A stretch of DNA of 64,000 nt, from contig CAJXVS010000005.1 of assembly GCA_913061265.1 (NCBI GenBank), positions 62,001 through 126,000 of the forward strand, given 5' to 3'. The DNA comes from an uncultured Halobacteriovorax sp. Its GTDB lineage: Bacteria > Bdellovibrionota > Bacteriovoracia > Bacteriovoracales > Bacteriovoracaceae. Under the pieces are notes generated by a model. The model did no database searches, was not told where the DNA came from, and saw nothing but the letters and a program-made list of their open reading frames with translations. Below are positions 1 through 8,384 of this stretch, in pieces. Position numbers and translations under genes: made by a program. The stretch's first letter is position 1; the number at the start of each line of letters is the position of its first letter.

Positions 1-1
1 G

Positions 2-76
2 CCATCTGTTTATGATTCAATAACTTTTAGGTTTGGTCTTAGAAGTGCCCGTCATAGTATTATGGTGAGAAAGTAA
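2..76 (+). CDS. C-terminal fragment of a gene entering from the left edge
   Basis: The frame beginning at base 2 is open from the window edge to a TAA at 74-76 and gives 24 residues ending in HSIMVRK. It stops 5 bases before the end of the convergent receiver gene, which is the tail-to-tail spacing seen repeatedly in this window, so it is probably the end of a real gene. The fragment is too short to assign a family, and a chance open frame at the edge cannot be excluded. Confidence 0.3.
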   Translation, partial: PSVYDSITFRFGLRSARHSIMVRK

Positions 77-81
77 TTGTA

Positions 82-786
82 TTAACTGTCGGAGTTGGCC
101 ACAAGCCAGCTCCTGACTGCACCAAGTAAGTCGTGATTATCAGGATTAAATTCTAAAAACGCTCTATACATACTTCTTTCAGTTTCCATCCATGTATCAG
201 TAACAAAAAGCCTTAAGACTTGATCTGGACTGCCAAGAATCTTTGATACCACATTTGATTTTATCTTTAAGAGGGTTCCTCTAGCTATAAGCGTAGGGCC
301 TTCAATAGTTACTCCAAACTCATTGATTGAAACAATCTTGTGAGTAATTTTCATACTAGAGCGTCTCTTCGATTCTGTGACTTCAAAATAAGGAAGGGGC
401 TGAAAAGGGTCTTTAACGTTTACGTACTGATTTATTTTATCGAGAAGGACTAAGTCATCAAGAGGCTTATGAATATAATCGTTAGCTCCAAGTTGAATTG
501 CCCTGGCAATATCTTTTTTATCATGACGGAAGCTTAAGACAAAAAGAGGGGTCTTAGAGCCTTTAGTCTTTCGTATGGCCTCAATTAATTGAAAGCCTGC
601 TCCGAAGGCCTCATCTAAGTTAAGATCTATTAAGCAAAGGGAAGGGTTTCTATGATGAAGCATTCTTAAGAAGTCTTTTGCATTAGTTGTAGTGATAACT
701 TCAAAGCCGTGCTTTTTCAGAATGACAGAGATAAGTCTATTAAAGTCTTCATCATCATCAATGGTTAGGATTAGGTTCTTTTCCAT
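82..786 (-). CDS. Response regulator: receiver plus PilZ-like domain
   Basis: The 234-residue cytoplasmic protein starts with a complete receiver domain: acidic triad D10-D12, phospho-acceptor D54, conserved S85 and K107 in an HKP motif. From about residue 140 to the end there is a beta-rich domain with an SINEFG segment resembling the second PilZ motif ((D/N)xSxxG). The RxxxR motif that contacts c-di-GMP is not clear; only a KRR sits nearby, so nucleotide binding is uncertain. The start codon shares one base with the upstream receiver gene stop (TAATG), so translation is probably coupled. It is the last gene of an Hpt-receiver-receiver operon, and phosphate probably reaches it from an unlinked hybrid kinase through the Hpt protein. 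Confidence 0.8.
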   Translation of the reverse strand: MEKNLILTIDDDEDFNRLISVILKKHGFEVITTTNAKDFLRMLHHRNPSLCLIDLNLDEAFGAGFQLIEAIRKTKGSKTPLFVLSFRHDKKDIARAIQLGANDYIHKPLDDLVLLDKINQYVNVKDPFQPLPYFEVTESKRRSSMKITHKIVSINEFGVTIEGPTLIARGTLLKIKSNVVSKILGSPDQVLRLFVTDTWMETERSMYRAFLEFNPDNHDLLGAVRSWLVANSDS

Positions 787-1511
787 TAGCTTTTTGTCAC
801 CCTCATGGCCCTAATCTTTTGGGCGGTCTTTTCATCAATTCCTATTAGGCTAAAACGAGTGCTAAAAGACCCAGCTCCGGTTGTTCGGCTGTTCTCAATG
901 GATCTGTAGCCAAGACCCTCGCCGCCCATCTTATTAATGAGGTCATTTTCAAACTCAATGACTGTTCCTTTAGGAAACTTTAAAGGTCCTTGCAAAATAC
1001 AAGAGAGCTCATTGATAGACCTTAAATTAATATCAGTCTCAACCTCAACATCAAAATTATTTTCAAAGGCAACTTGAAACTCATCTTTGTAGTCTCCTTC
1101 ATCGTTAAGAAAGAGAACTTCAGGACTTTGATAGTCCATGAATATTCTTCTTACTTTCTGGATGAGGATTTTTGAAACAATAGGCTTAAGCATATATTCA
1201 GAAGCACCAAGGGCCAATGATTGAAAGATAGTCTGTCTGTTGGCATCAGCGCTTATGACAAAGACTGGAATTTTTTTAAATTTGGGATGATCTTTTAGGT
1301 AGCGCTGAACATCGATTCCACTTTTCTCATCATTAAGTTTGATGTCTGTTATCACTAAGTGAGGGACAGACTCATCAAGTTTTTCAAGAGCCTCATCATA
1401 GTTCAATGCCTGAACAATGGTGACACCAATATTGGCCAAGATATTATTCATGAAAAATTGATACTGAGTATCATCATCAATAATTAAAATTTCTTTACCT
1501 TTAAGACTCAC
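786..1511 (-). CDS. Response regulator: receiver plus uncharacterised C-terminal domain
   Basis: The 241-residue protein has a full receiver domain (acidic D12-D14, phospho-acceptor D56, S87, K109 in LKP). Residues about 130-241 form a second domain without a recognisable DNA-binding or enzymatic signature. Its ILQGPLKFPKGTVIEF stretch resembles the corresponding part of the PilZ-like domain of the downstream gene (IEGPTLIARGTLLKI), so the two may be diverged paralogues. The ATG overlaps the end of the Hpt gene by 4 bases and its stop is coupled to the next gene. It is probably a phosphorelay output or adaptor protein. Confidence 0.78.
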   Translation of the reverse strand: MSLKGKEILIIDDDTQYQFFMNNILANIGVTIVQALNYDEALEKLDESVPHLVITDIKLNDEKSGIDVQRYLKDHPKFKKIPVFVISADANRQTIFQSLALGASEYMLKPIVSKILIQKVRRIFMDYQSPEVLFLNDEGDYKDEFQVAFENNFDVEVETDINLRSINELSCILQGPLKFPKGTVIEFENDLINKMGGEGLGYRSIENSRTTGAGSFSTRFSLIGIDEKTAQKIRAMRVTKS

Positions 1512-1810
1512 TTGTAAACGACCTCTAGGTTACTAAGATAGCTCTTATAAAGTTCAAACTGCTCTTTCACTTCCTCTAGGTTTTCATTTTGGCAGCAAGC
1601 TTCCATTTTTGCTCCAATTAAACCTAAGTCTGTAAAGCCGTAGGAGCCGGCGTTGCCAGCTAATTTATGAGAGATAACCTCAATCCCTTGGAAGTTTTTC
1701 TCTAAGAGGAAGGCATCAATCTCTTTAAGATCCTTTTGCCTATTATCTAAAAACATGGGGACAATCTCTTCAATGTCTTTGTCGATTTGAACTATTACTT
1801 TTTCAGTCAT
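1508..1810 (-). CDS. Histidine phosphotransfer (Hpt) protein
   Basis: This 100-residue, single-domain helical protein carries the Hpt signature HKLAGNAGSYGF, with H48 as the predicted phospho-accepting histidine. Stand-alone Hpt proteins move phosphate between the receiver of a hybrid kinase and downstream response regulators. It is the first gene of a three-gene operon with two receiver proteins, which are its likely partners. No kinase is encoded next to it, so the donor must lie elsewhere. About 125 bases of AT-rich DNA separate it from the divergent OmpR-type regulator; both promoters should lie there. Confidence 0.85.
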   Translation of the reverse strand: MTEKVIVQIDKDIEEIVPMFLDNRQKDLKEIDAFLLEKNFQGIEVISHKLAGNAGSYGFTDLGLIGAKMEACCQNENLEEVKEQFELYKSYLSNLEVVYK

Positions 1811-1934
1811 ATTATTATCACACCTTTTATTCTATGATTTTATCAATCAATTGAATTTTATTGTAGGAAACTTTTCAAAAAAACCTTAAAATTTAACTAA
1901 CTGACGTAATTAATAAAACCGGAATACTCAAGTA

Positions 1935-2624
1935 ATGAAAAAAATCCTAGTTGTTGATGATGACCAAGATATCTTTAACCTCGTTCATGCCTCACTTTCA
2001 GCAGAGTATGACCTGACTTGGGCTTCTGATATTAACTCGGCCAGAAGCGAATTCTCAAAAGAGGAATTTGACTTCATCATCCTCGATGAAATGCTTCCTG
2101 ATGGAAGAGGCAGCGAATTCTGTCACTATGTTAAACAAGAACTAAAGAGGCCAGATCTTCCTATTGTTATGTTAACGTCTCAAAAAGAACTAGAGAACAA
2201 ACTCAACGCTTTTCAATCCGGCGCTGATGATTATATCACCAAGCCCTTCGAACCCCTTGAGCTAAAGGCCAGGATTCAAGCTAGGCTAAGAACAAGTCAT
2301 TCGGGTGAAGCTAATATTATGGTCAAAGGGGACCTTCGTTTTGATCTCTCTACTCAGGCCTTATCTTTAGAAATCAGTGGAGTAGCAACTCCAGTTGATA
2401 TGACGCCTATCGAATTTAAGATCCTCTACTTAATGGCAAAGCAAGAAGGCACCGTCATGTCTAGAGAAGTTATCCTAACTGAGATATGGGGGAAGAGTAA
2501 CTTTGTCGTAGATAGAACGGTTGATCAGCATATTTCAAAGATCCGTAAAAAAATAAGTCCTAGTCAGTACACGATTAAGTCTTCTCATGGAAAAGGTTAC
2601 CGATTCCTAAAAGAAAGAGATTAA
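1935..2624 (+). CDS. OmpR/PhoB-family response regulator
   Basis: The 229-residue protein has an N-terminal receiver (D8-D10, phospho-acceptor D51, T in the LTSQ segment, K in TKPFEP) and a C-terminal winged helix, about residues 130-229, ending in the typical KSSHGKGYRF wing. It is expected to bind DNA as a dimer when phosphorylated. The start has only a weak ribosome site (GGAA, 1921-1924). The following gene starts at the base after its stop (TAAGTG), so the two are translationally linked. No kinase gene is adjacent. Confidence 0.9.
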   Translation: MKKILVVDDDQDIFNLVHASLSAEYDLTWASDINSARSEFSKEEFDFIILDEMLPDGRGSEFCHYVKQELKRPDLPIVMLTSQKELENKLNAFQSGADDYITKPFEPLELKARIQARLRTSHSGEANIMVKGDLRFDLSTQALSLEISGVATPVDMTPIEFKILYLMAKQEGTVMSREVILTEIWGKSNFVVDRTVDQHISKIRKKISPSQYTIKSSHGKGYRFLKERD

Positions 2625-3968
2625 GTGAAACGGGCCCTCTTTCTTTCAGACAATGAATTTATAAATGACCTCTATACTGTTAATCTTTCAACTTATGTCG
2701 ATACAGATCTTGAAATAGAAACTGACCCTCATAAGATTGAAGAGAGAATCCTCACTGGCAGTTTTGATCTTTTGGTCACTCTTTCAATGATAGGAGAAAT
2801 TGATGCTGGTAAGTCTTTAATAGAGATATCACAGAAGAAAAATCTCCCTCTTATCATCATTGGGGAGAAGTCTGAAGTTAGTAATACTCCTGATGTTGTT
2901 ACAATTCCAGGCAATTTAAATATTCAATTCTTTTTAAGAAGCGCCGCTAAGCTCTTAGGAGTAACAGCACAAGATATGGCCAACAAAGAAGTAGGTGAAT
3001 ACTATCCTATGGCCTTAAAGGTTCTTATAGGGCTTACAGAGGCTCCTTGTGATGTTTTTTATAAGATAAGTAAGCCAGGTCAAAAAGAAGAGTTTTCTTT
3101 AGTCTGGAGTAAGGGACAACCTATAGATAAAAAGTTTGATAAGTTTAAGGACTTAAAGATCTTTAGCCTCTTTATCCCTTCAAGTGAACGACTAAGCATA
3201 ACCAATCTGGTGACAACAAAAATTTCACAAAAAGTAAAAGATAAGAACCTCTCTCAAGGGGATCGTCTTGAAGCGGTTGAATCTGGCTTCGAGCTTATGG
3301 CCCAATCACTATTTTCAACTGAAGAAATAGCTGAAGAAGTCCTAGAGATATCAAACCAATGTGTTGAAGCAATAGGGGAAGTCTTAGAAGTTGATTCAAC
3401 TCTAGGAGAGTTACTCCAAAGCATGCTTAATAATAAGTCCCGCTTTATTTATATGCATTCAGTTTTAACTACTTATGTTTGCCATTATTTATTAAAGAAG
3501 ATCGCGTGGGGAAGTAAAGAGCATATTGAAAAAGTAAGCTATGTCCTCTTCTTTCACGATATGTTCTTAGTTCCAGTCTATAACGATCATGCTGATATTA
3601 AATACGAAGAAGACTTAATCTTCTCTCCCGATCTCAATGATGCTGAAAAAGATATTATCATCAATCATGCCAAGGAAGCTGGTAACGCTCTAAAGTCTCT
3701 TCCTAAGTGTCCATTAGGAGTTGATACCATCACTACTCAACATCACGGTGCTACTAATGGGATAGGCTTTGCTATGGACCCAGGAGATGATGTTTCACCA
3801 CTTGCAAAGGTTATCTTAATTGGTGAAGCTTTTGTTGATGAGTTCTTAAAAGCGAGAGACGAAGGGCTTGAACCTAATTGTAAAAAGATAGTTAGTGACC
3901 TTCTTGAAAGGTATACCAATAAAAGTTATCAAAAGATGTCTAAGCATTTAGAGACAATAAAACTTTAA
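2625..3968 (+). CDS. Degenerate receiver plus HD-GYP-like domain protein
   Basis: This 447-residue protein starts with GTG directly after the OmpR regulator stop. Residues 1-115 look like a receiver fold but lack the acidic cluster and phospho-acceptor (the expected Asp lies in LLVTLSMIG). The C-terminal 200 residues contain His-rich helices: MHSVLTTYVCH, FFHDM, IINHAKEAGN and QHHGATNGIGF. These match the order of HD-GYP metal ligands (H, HD, H, HH), but the GYP tripeptide is changed. HD-GYP proteins hydrolyse c-di-GMP; with these changes activity is uncertain and a binding or signalling role is possible. It is paralogous in architecture to the convergent gene that begins one base beyond its stop. 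Confidence 0.65.
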   Translation: MKRALFLSDNEFINDLYTVNLSTYVDTDLEIETDPHKIEERILTGSFDLLVTLSMIGEIDAGKSLIEISQKKNLPLIIIGEKSEVSNTPDVVTIPGNLNIQFFLRSAAKLLGVTAQDMANKEVGEYYPMALKVLIGLTEAPCDVFYKISKPGQKEEFSLVWSKGQPIDKKFDKFKDLKIFSLFIPSSERLSITNLVTTKISQKVKDKNLSQGDRLEAVESGFELMAQSLFSTEEIAEEVLEISNQCVEAIGEVLEVDSTLGELLQSMLNNKSRFIYMHSVLTTYVCHYLLKKIAWGSKEHIEKVSYVLFFHDMFLVPVYNDHADIKYEEDLIFSPDLNDAEKDIIINHAKEAGNALKSLPKCPLGVDTITTQHHGATNGIGFAMDPGDDVSPLAKVILIGEAFVDEFLKARDEGLEPNCKKIVSDLLERYTNKSYQKMSKHLETIKL

Positions 3969-3969
3969 T

Positions 3970-5310
3970 TTACTTCAGGATCTTCATCAAAGCATTATAA
4001 GATATTTTAAAATTTCCAAAATCATAAACCTGTAATTCTTCGATCGATTGATCTAAACAAAGACCAGAAAAACCATGATTGGCAAGCTCAGTAGTGAACC
4101 TTCTAATGAGAACGAAGAGGCAACTGATTGAGTTCATGTTATGAGTATACCTTTTCTCGGGAAGGGTGTGATGCTCTTGAATGATAAAACCGCAGTCTGG
4201 AAAGTTTGTAAACTCAGTAGAAACTTGAGCGGCAAGTTTAGGGTGTTCTTTAAATATCTTTAATGAATGTAGGTTAAACTCTTTTAAGCTTTCATCATTT
4301 TCATTTCTAACCAAACTTAAGTCGTCATACTTAAGTTTACAATCATGAAGAATACATGAAAGGCCTAACTTTTTTTGCGTCAAATCTGATTCCCAGCCCA
4401 TTTCCTTAGTTAGGTAATGACATAGATAAAGCATGTAAACTGCCTGCTCTCCAAGATCTCCATAGGTAATAGGAATATCACGAGCAAGGCTTTTAAAATC
4501 TCTGTATTGCAGGGCCACCGTTGAAGTCGCACTAATTATAAGTTCAGCAAGGTTAACTAAAGATTCATTTACACCTATTTCATTGATCATTTCGTGTATA
4601 AGAAAGGTACCGCAGATTTGAGAAGTCATTATTTTTTCAACTTCTATATCAGGAGTTGAAAGAACCGTTATGGCCTTCTCAATCGACTCTGTAAGAAACT
4701 TTATCTTTTCTGTTCTTTTTAAAAAAAGGTCTTTTACATTTTTCTTAGCAAGATTAACGATAGTCGATTCGGGGTAGCGTTTATTCTTTGTGATGACCTT
4801 CATATAATTATCGGTATAGACTTTAAAAAAAACGTCATACCCAACTTTTTCATAAAGATAGAAACTTTTTAATTTAACCGGAACATACTCATCTTCAGTT
4901 ACCTTTTTATGGCTCTCGGTAACGATTTCCAAATCGCTCCATTCAAGGCCTTTTTTTATCTTCTCAACAAAAATGTCATCGCTGTAAGGCTTTTCTAAGA
5001 CCTCATTGGTTAAGTAAAGATTAAAGAACTCACTTGTAAGAAGGTCTTTGACCTTATCTCCTGAACTTAAAAAGATGATAGGTTTCTGACCAGCAGCATC
5101 GACTAAGTCTTCGGCAATGGTTAGTTGCTCTTCTTTTTCAAGTAGATCATCAATGATGACAATTAATATAGGGGACTCATGAATTATAATATCGATGGCA
5201 TCAGAGCCATTTCTTGCACAAAAAAGTTCTACTTCGGGAAGCTTCTCACGCATGAGCGAGATGATTGAATTCCAGCTGTTTCTTTCACAGCAAATATAAA
5301 GGGCTTTCAC
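3970..5310 (-). CDS. Receiver-like plus degenerate HD-GYP-like domain protein
   Basis: The 446-residue protein starts with GTG. The N-terminal 120 residues are receiver-like: the phospho-acceptor region VIIDDLL, the FLSSG segment and a Lys in LEKPYS are present, but the usual acidic pair near residue 9 is replaced by CE. The C-terminal half has an HD (CILHDCK), a later EHPKLAAQV and EHHTLPEKRY, in the order of the HD-GYP ligands but without DGxGYP. It shares length and architecture with the gene at 2625-3968 and lies tail to tail with it, one base apart. A role in c-di-GMP signalling is plausible; catalysis is unproven. Confidence 0.62.
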   Translation of the reverse strand: MKALYICCERNSWNSIISLMREKLPEVELFCARNGSDAIDIIIHESPILIVIIDDLLEKEEQLTIAEDLVDAAGQKPIIFLSSGDKVKDLLTSEFFNLYLTNEVLEKPYSDDIFVEKIKKGLEWSDLEIVTESHKKVTEDEYVPVKLKSFYLYEKVGYDVFFKVYTDNYMKVITKNKRYPESTIVNLAKKNVKDLFLKRTEKIKFLTESIEKAITVLSTPDIEVEKIMTSQICGTFLIHEMINEIGVNESLVNLAELIISATSTVALQYRDFKSLARDIPITYGDLGEQAVYMLYLCHYLTKEMGWESDLTQKKLGLSCILHDCKLKYDDLSLVRNENDESLKEFNLHSLKIFKEHPKLAAQVSTEFTNFPDCGFIIQEHHTLPEKRYTHNMNSISCLFVLIRRFTTELANHGFSGLCLDQSIEELQVYDFGNFKISYNALMKILK

Positions 5311-5353
5311 TCTTCTATTTTAACCTAACACAAGGAAATTACCTAACTTTTAA

Positions 5354-6748
5354 CTAGGCTTTAGAAGTGCCGCTTGAGCCACTAATATTTACTCCAGAGA
5401 CTTTCACATAGCGCGGACAGGTTAAAGAGTTGGCAAGCCTTAGCCCATAGGTATTTGAGAGGTTAACATGCTCTAATTTAGAACTAAGCCATTCAATTTG
5501 ATTAAAGATATGATGAAAAGAATCATTGATCCTCAAATTATAAATATGATTTTGTAGTTTTCCATCTTCCAAAAGGAAGGTTCCAAAGCGACTTGTACCG
5601 GTGAATTCACCTTTGGCAGGGTTGGTAAAGTTCATATAGTGGATAAAAGGGATGTAAAGAGTTTTTGTTTTAGATTCTAAGGCCAAGTCTTCAAAGTTCG
5701 AAGGCCCGTCTCCTTTAGCGACTTTAAAACTAGAGACGCTAGAGCAGTTGTTTACCTCTACACCAAACTTGTCTGAAGTTTCTTTATCTGAGTGGTACAG
5801 TTCTTCAACTATTCCTGTTTTCACAGGTGTGCTTTTACTGCGGACGACTCCATTAAGTCCAAAAGGGCGGTGAAACAGGACTTCCTCATCATGGGGGTCA
5901 TCAGTGATATTAAAGTTCTCACCGAAGATTTTAGATCCTAGTTCATGGCAGTCTTTTTGAAGCATTCCCGTTTGATAAAGCCATTGATCACCACTTAGAG
6001 TTAACCAAGACATATAGGCCGTCATCTCTGCAAATGCGTCTGCATGAAAGATAACATCATATTTCCCAGGAGGAAGGTCTATTCTTTTTGTTTTAGATTT
6101 AATCTTCATCACTTTCTTTAAGTGATTAAATGTTTTTTCAGGATCATAGTCGCTAAGGCTTCTTCCGACCTGAGAGACTCTCAGTTCTTTTTTATCGTGA
6201 TCAAGAAGTTGAAGTACTAGTTCTATATTAAAATCAGTCCCTTCATAATAAGAAGGGATAGGTGAGATAGTGGAGATGATAGCGATATTATGAAAACCAG
6301 CACTAAAAGCACCAGAGACTTCAATATTATCATCTTTGAATCTTTCAAAGGCGTCTTTGAAATAGTTTACAGCAATAGCGGAATCAAACTCTTTAATCTT
6401 AGGATCAGCTTCTTCTTGCTCTATGTTTTCCGCCTGAGGGTTCTTGTTCTTTAAATGCGGGACTTCTGGCATAAGATCAATCTTACTGATGAGCTCATTG
6501 ATATATGTTTCTACTTTTGAAGTATCGCTTTCACTCGCTGTAAGAGAGCCACCGATAAAACGTTTACCTTTTTGAATACTAACTTGGAAGTTAGATCCTT
6601 CTTCACCCACATTCAGAGAAATCTGATTCCGGCCAGCGCGAATAAGGTGAGACTTTTCACCTCTATAAGTCAGGGAGATATCTAATCCTGAATCTTTATA
6701 ACTAGAGATGATTTTTTTAAGGCCTTCGAGGATCACTATTTTGTTCAT
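5354..6748 (-). CDS. tldE: TldE/PmbA-family protein, inactive partner of the TldD metalloprotease
   Basis: The 464-residue protein matches the PmbA/TldE family in length and in segments such as GVRVL-less N-terminal sheets, GLNGVVRSK and GEFTGTSRFGTFLLEDGK near the C-terminus. It lacks the HExxxH zinc motif, as expected for TldE, which forms a heterodimer with TldD. In E. coli the pair degrades unfolded peptides and matures peptides such as microcin B17. Here tldE follows tldD with a one-base TAATG overlap, which should favour equal synthesis of the two subunits. The natural substrate in this organism is not indicated by the neighbours. Confidence 0.88.
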   Translation of the reverse strand: MNKIVILEGLKKIISSYKDSGLDISLTYRGEKSHLIRAGRNQISLNVGEEGSNFQVSIQKGKRFIGGSLTASESDTSKVETYINELISKIDLMPEVPHLKNKNPQAENIEQEEADPKIKEFDSAIAVNYFKDAFERFKDDNIEVSGAFSAGFHNIAIISTISPIPSYYEGTDFNIELVLQLLDHDKKELRVSQVGRSLSDYDPEKTFNHLKKVMKIKSKTKRIDLPPGKYDVIFHADAFAEMTAYMSWLTLSGDQWLYQTGMLQKDCHELGSKIFGENFNITDDPHDEEVLFHRPFGLNGVVRSKSTPVKTGIVEELYHSDKETSDKFGVEVNNCSSVSSFKVAKGDGPSNFEDLALESKTKTLYIPFIHYMNFTNPAKGEFTGTSRFGTFLLEDGKLQNHIYNLRINDSFHHIFNQIEWLSSKLEHVNLSNTYGLRLANSLTCPRYVKVSGVNISGSSGTSKA

Positions 6749-8220
6749 TATTTATTCCCGACTGTTACTTGATCAAAACGGCATGCTGGAATGCCATGGG
6801 CAAGGTGCATGATCTGATTTGGTTGACCCTTTCCACAATTATAAACTTGTTGCAGTTGCCAAGTTGACTTGTCTCCAACCATATCAAGTGAATGCCAAAA
6901 GTTAAGGGAGTCACCTTTATAAGTTGGATTTCTAACTACTGAATCAACCTTACCGTCTTTGATCTTCCATCCAATCTCGCAGGCAAAATGAAAGTTCTCT
7001 CTATTTGAGCCAATTGACCAAGATCGGGGAGTCTCAACCATAAGACCATTTTCAGTCTTAGCGATAATCTCTTGAAGAGTTCCGTCGGAACCTGGGTCAA
7101 TATTTATATTGTTCATCCTTTCAATAGGAAGACAATTATAACTCTGGGCCCTACAAGCTCCACCACTTTCAGTGAAGATCTCTTTGCCCGCTTTATTATT
7201 AGCTTCAATGATCATTTGCCTAGAAGTAATAGCATTTCTTAAAATGCCACTTTCAATCATTTGAACATCAATACCTTTAACACCATCGTCGTCATAACCT
7301 TCGGTTCCTGGAGAGTTAGGAGTAACTCCAGAGGCCCTCGCATTTAACTTCTTACTGCCAAACTCGAGAGTGTTAAAGTGATCAAGGTCTACGTGAGAGC
7401 CACCGGCGTAACTTAATTCGTAACCTAAGATTCTATCAAGCTCTAAGGCATGACCTATTGTCTCATGGGTTTGAAGCGCCATCATCTCAGGCATTGGTAT
7501 CAAGGAGCAGACTTCTTCTTTTTGAATTGGTGCTTCTAAGACAGAGATGAGCTCTTCTTTAATTCTTTCTGGATGACCTAGGAATTGCTTCTCATCAAGT
7601 AAGTTCTCATACCCTACGGTAGAGTCCTTTAGGCTGTTTTGGTACATGATATAAGAGCGGCTTTGATTAAGGCCGTCTGAATCTTTTGCGTAGGCATAAA
7701 AAGATGGGTCAACCTCTAGGATGTTTTTCTCAATTTCAGATCCTTCAGTATCAAAGAAGAGAACATTTCTTTTACTAAAGCTCGCGCCTGCGCCAACAAA
7801 GTCAAAAGAAGCATGAGTGAGGTTTGCATTGATCTTTCTTAGCAGCTCAATCTTCTCTTCTAGGTTTACGTTAAAAGGATCGGTACCAATATTTGAAGAG
7901 TATGTATCTTTAAATGCTTTTTTTGGGCTTAAGGAAACTTTTTCTTGAATAAACAATGAAGCTGAACGAGCTTTATCAAGAGCTACCTTTGCCGTTGCCT
8001 TTAAGAGTTTTATGTCTTCACTACTAAAGAAGCCCCAGGCCCCATCACAAAGAACCCTTACGCCGTAGCCAGATTTACTTTCCATTTTATAGTTCTTCAT
8101 AAGCCCATCTCTAATATGAATACGTTCATTCATATCAAGAGCGTGGAAGCGAATATCGGCGTACTCGGCCCCTTGGGATTTTAGTTCTTCTAGAGTGTCT
8201 TTAATTTGTTGTTCTATCAT
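6748..8220 (-). CDS. tldD: TldD metalloprotease subunit
   Basis: The 490-residue protein shows the TldD zinc motif HETIGHALELDR (HExxxH) in its middle, a GSDGT motif and the C-terminal GxGQPxQ-like segment KGQPNQIMHLAHGIPAC. It should be the catalytic subunit of the cytoplasmic TldD/TldE peptidase. The length agrees with the family (about 480 residues). It is the first gene of a two-gene operon with tldE and is divergent from the LytM-like gene, with about 165 bases between them. Confidence 0.92.
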   Translation of the reverse strand: MIEQQIKDTLEELKSQGAEYADIRFHALDMNERIHIRDGLMKNYKMESKSGYGVRVLCDGAWGFFSSEDIKLLKATAKVALDKARSASLFIQEKVSLSPKKAFKDTYSSNIGTDPFNVNLEEKIELLRKINANLTHASFDFVGAGASFSKRNVLFFDTEGSEIEKNILEVDPSFYAYAKDSDGLNQSRSYIMYQNSLKDSTVGYENLLDEKQFLGHPERIKEELISVLEAPIQKEEVCSLIPMPEMMALQTHETIGHALELDRILGYELSYAGGSHVDLDHFNTLEFGSKKLNARASGVTPNSPGTEGYDDDGVKGIDVQMIESGILRNAITSRQMIIEANNKAGKEIFTESGGACRAQSYNCLPIERMNNINIDPGSDGTLQEIIAKTENGLMVETPRSWSIGSNRENFHFACEIGWKIKDGKVDSVVRNPTYKGDSLNFWHSLDMVGDKSTWQLQQVYNCGKGQPNQIMHLAHGIPACRFDQVTVGNK

Positions 8221-8384
8221 GAGCGGATTATAGAGAGGCGCTAATTAGCTGACAATAGTCTTTAAGTACACGATTTTACTTACTTCGTCGTGACGATGCA
8301 ATGCGTAAAGATTACAGACTCCCTATGATCGGGGACCTATCTATGCTTTTATGAGTCAAACCTTAACAAAGACGAAACAGAACT

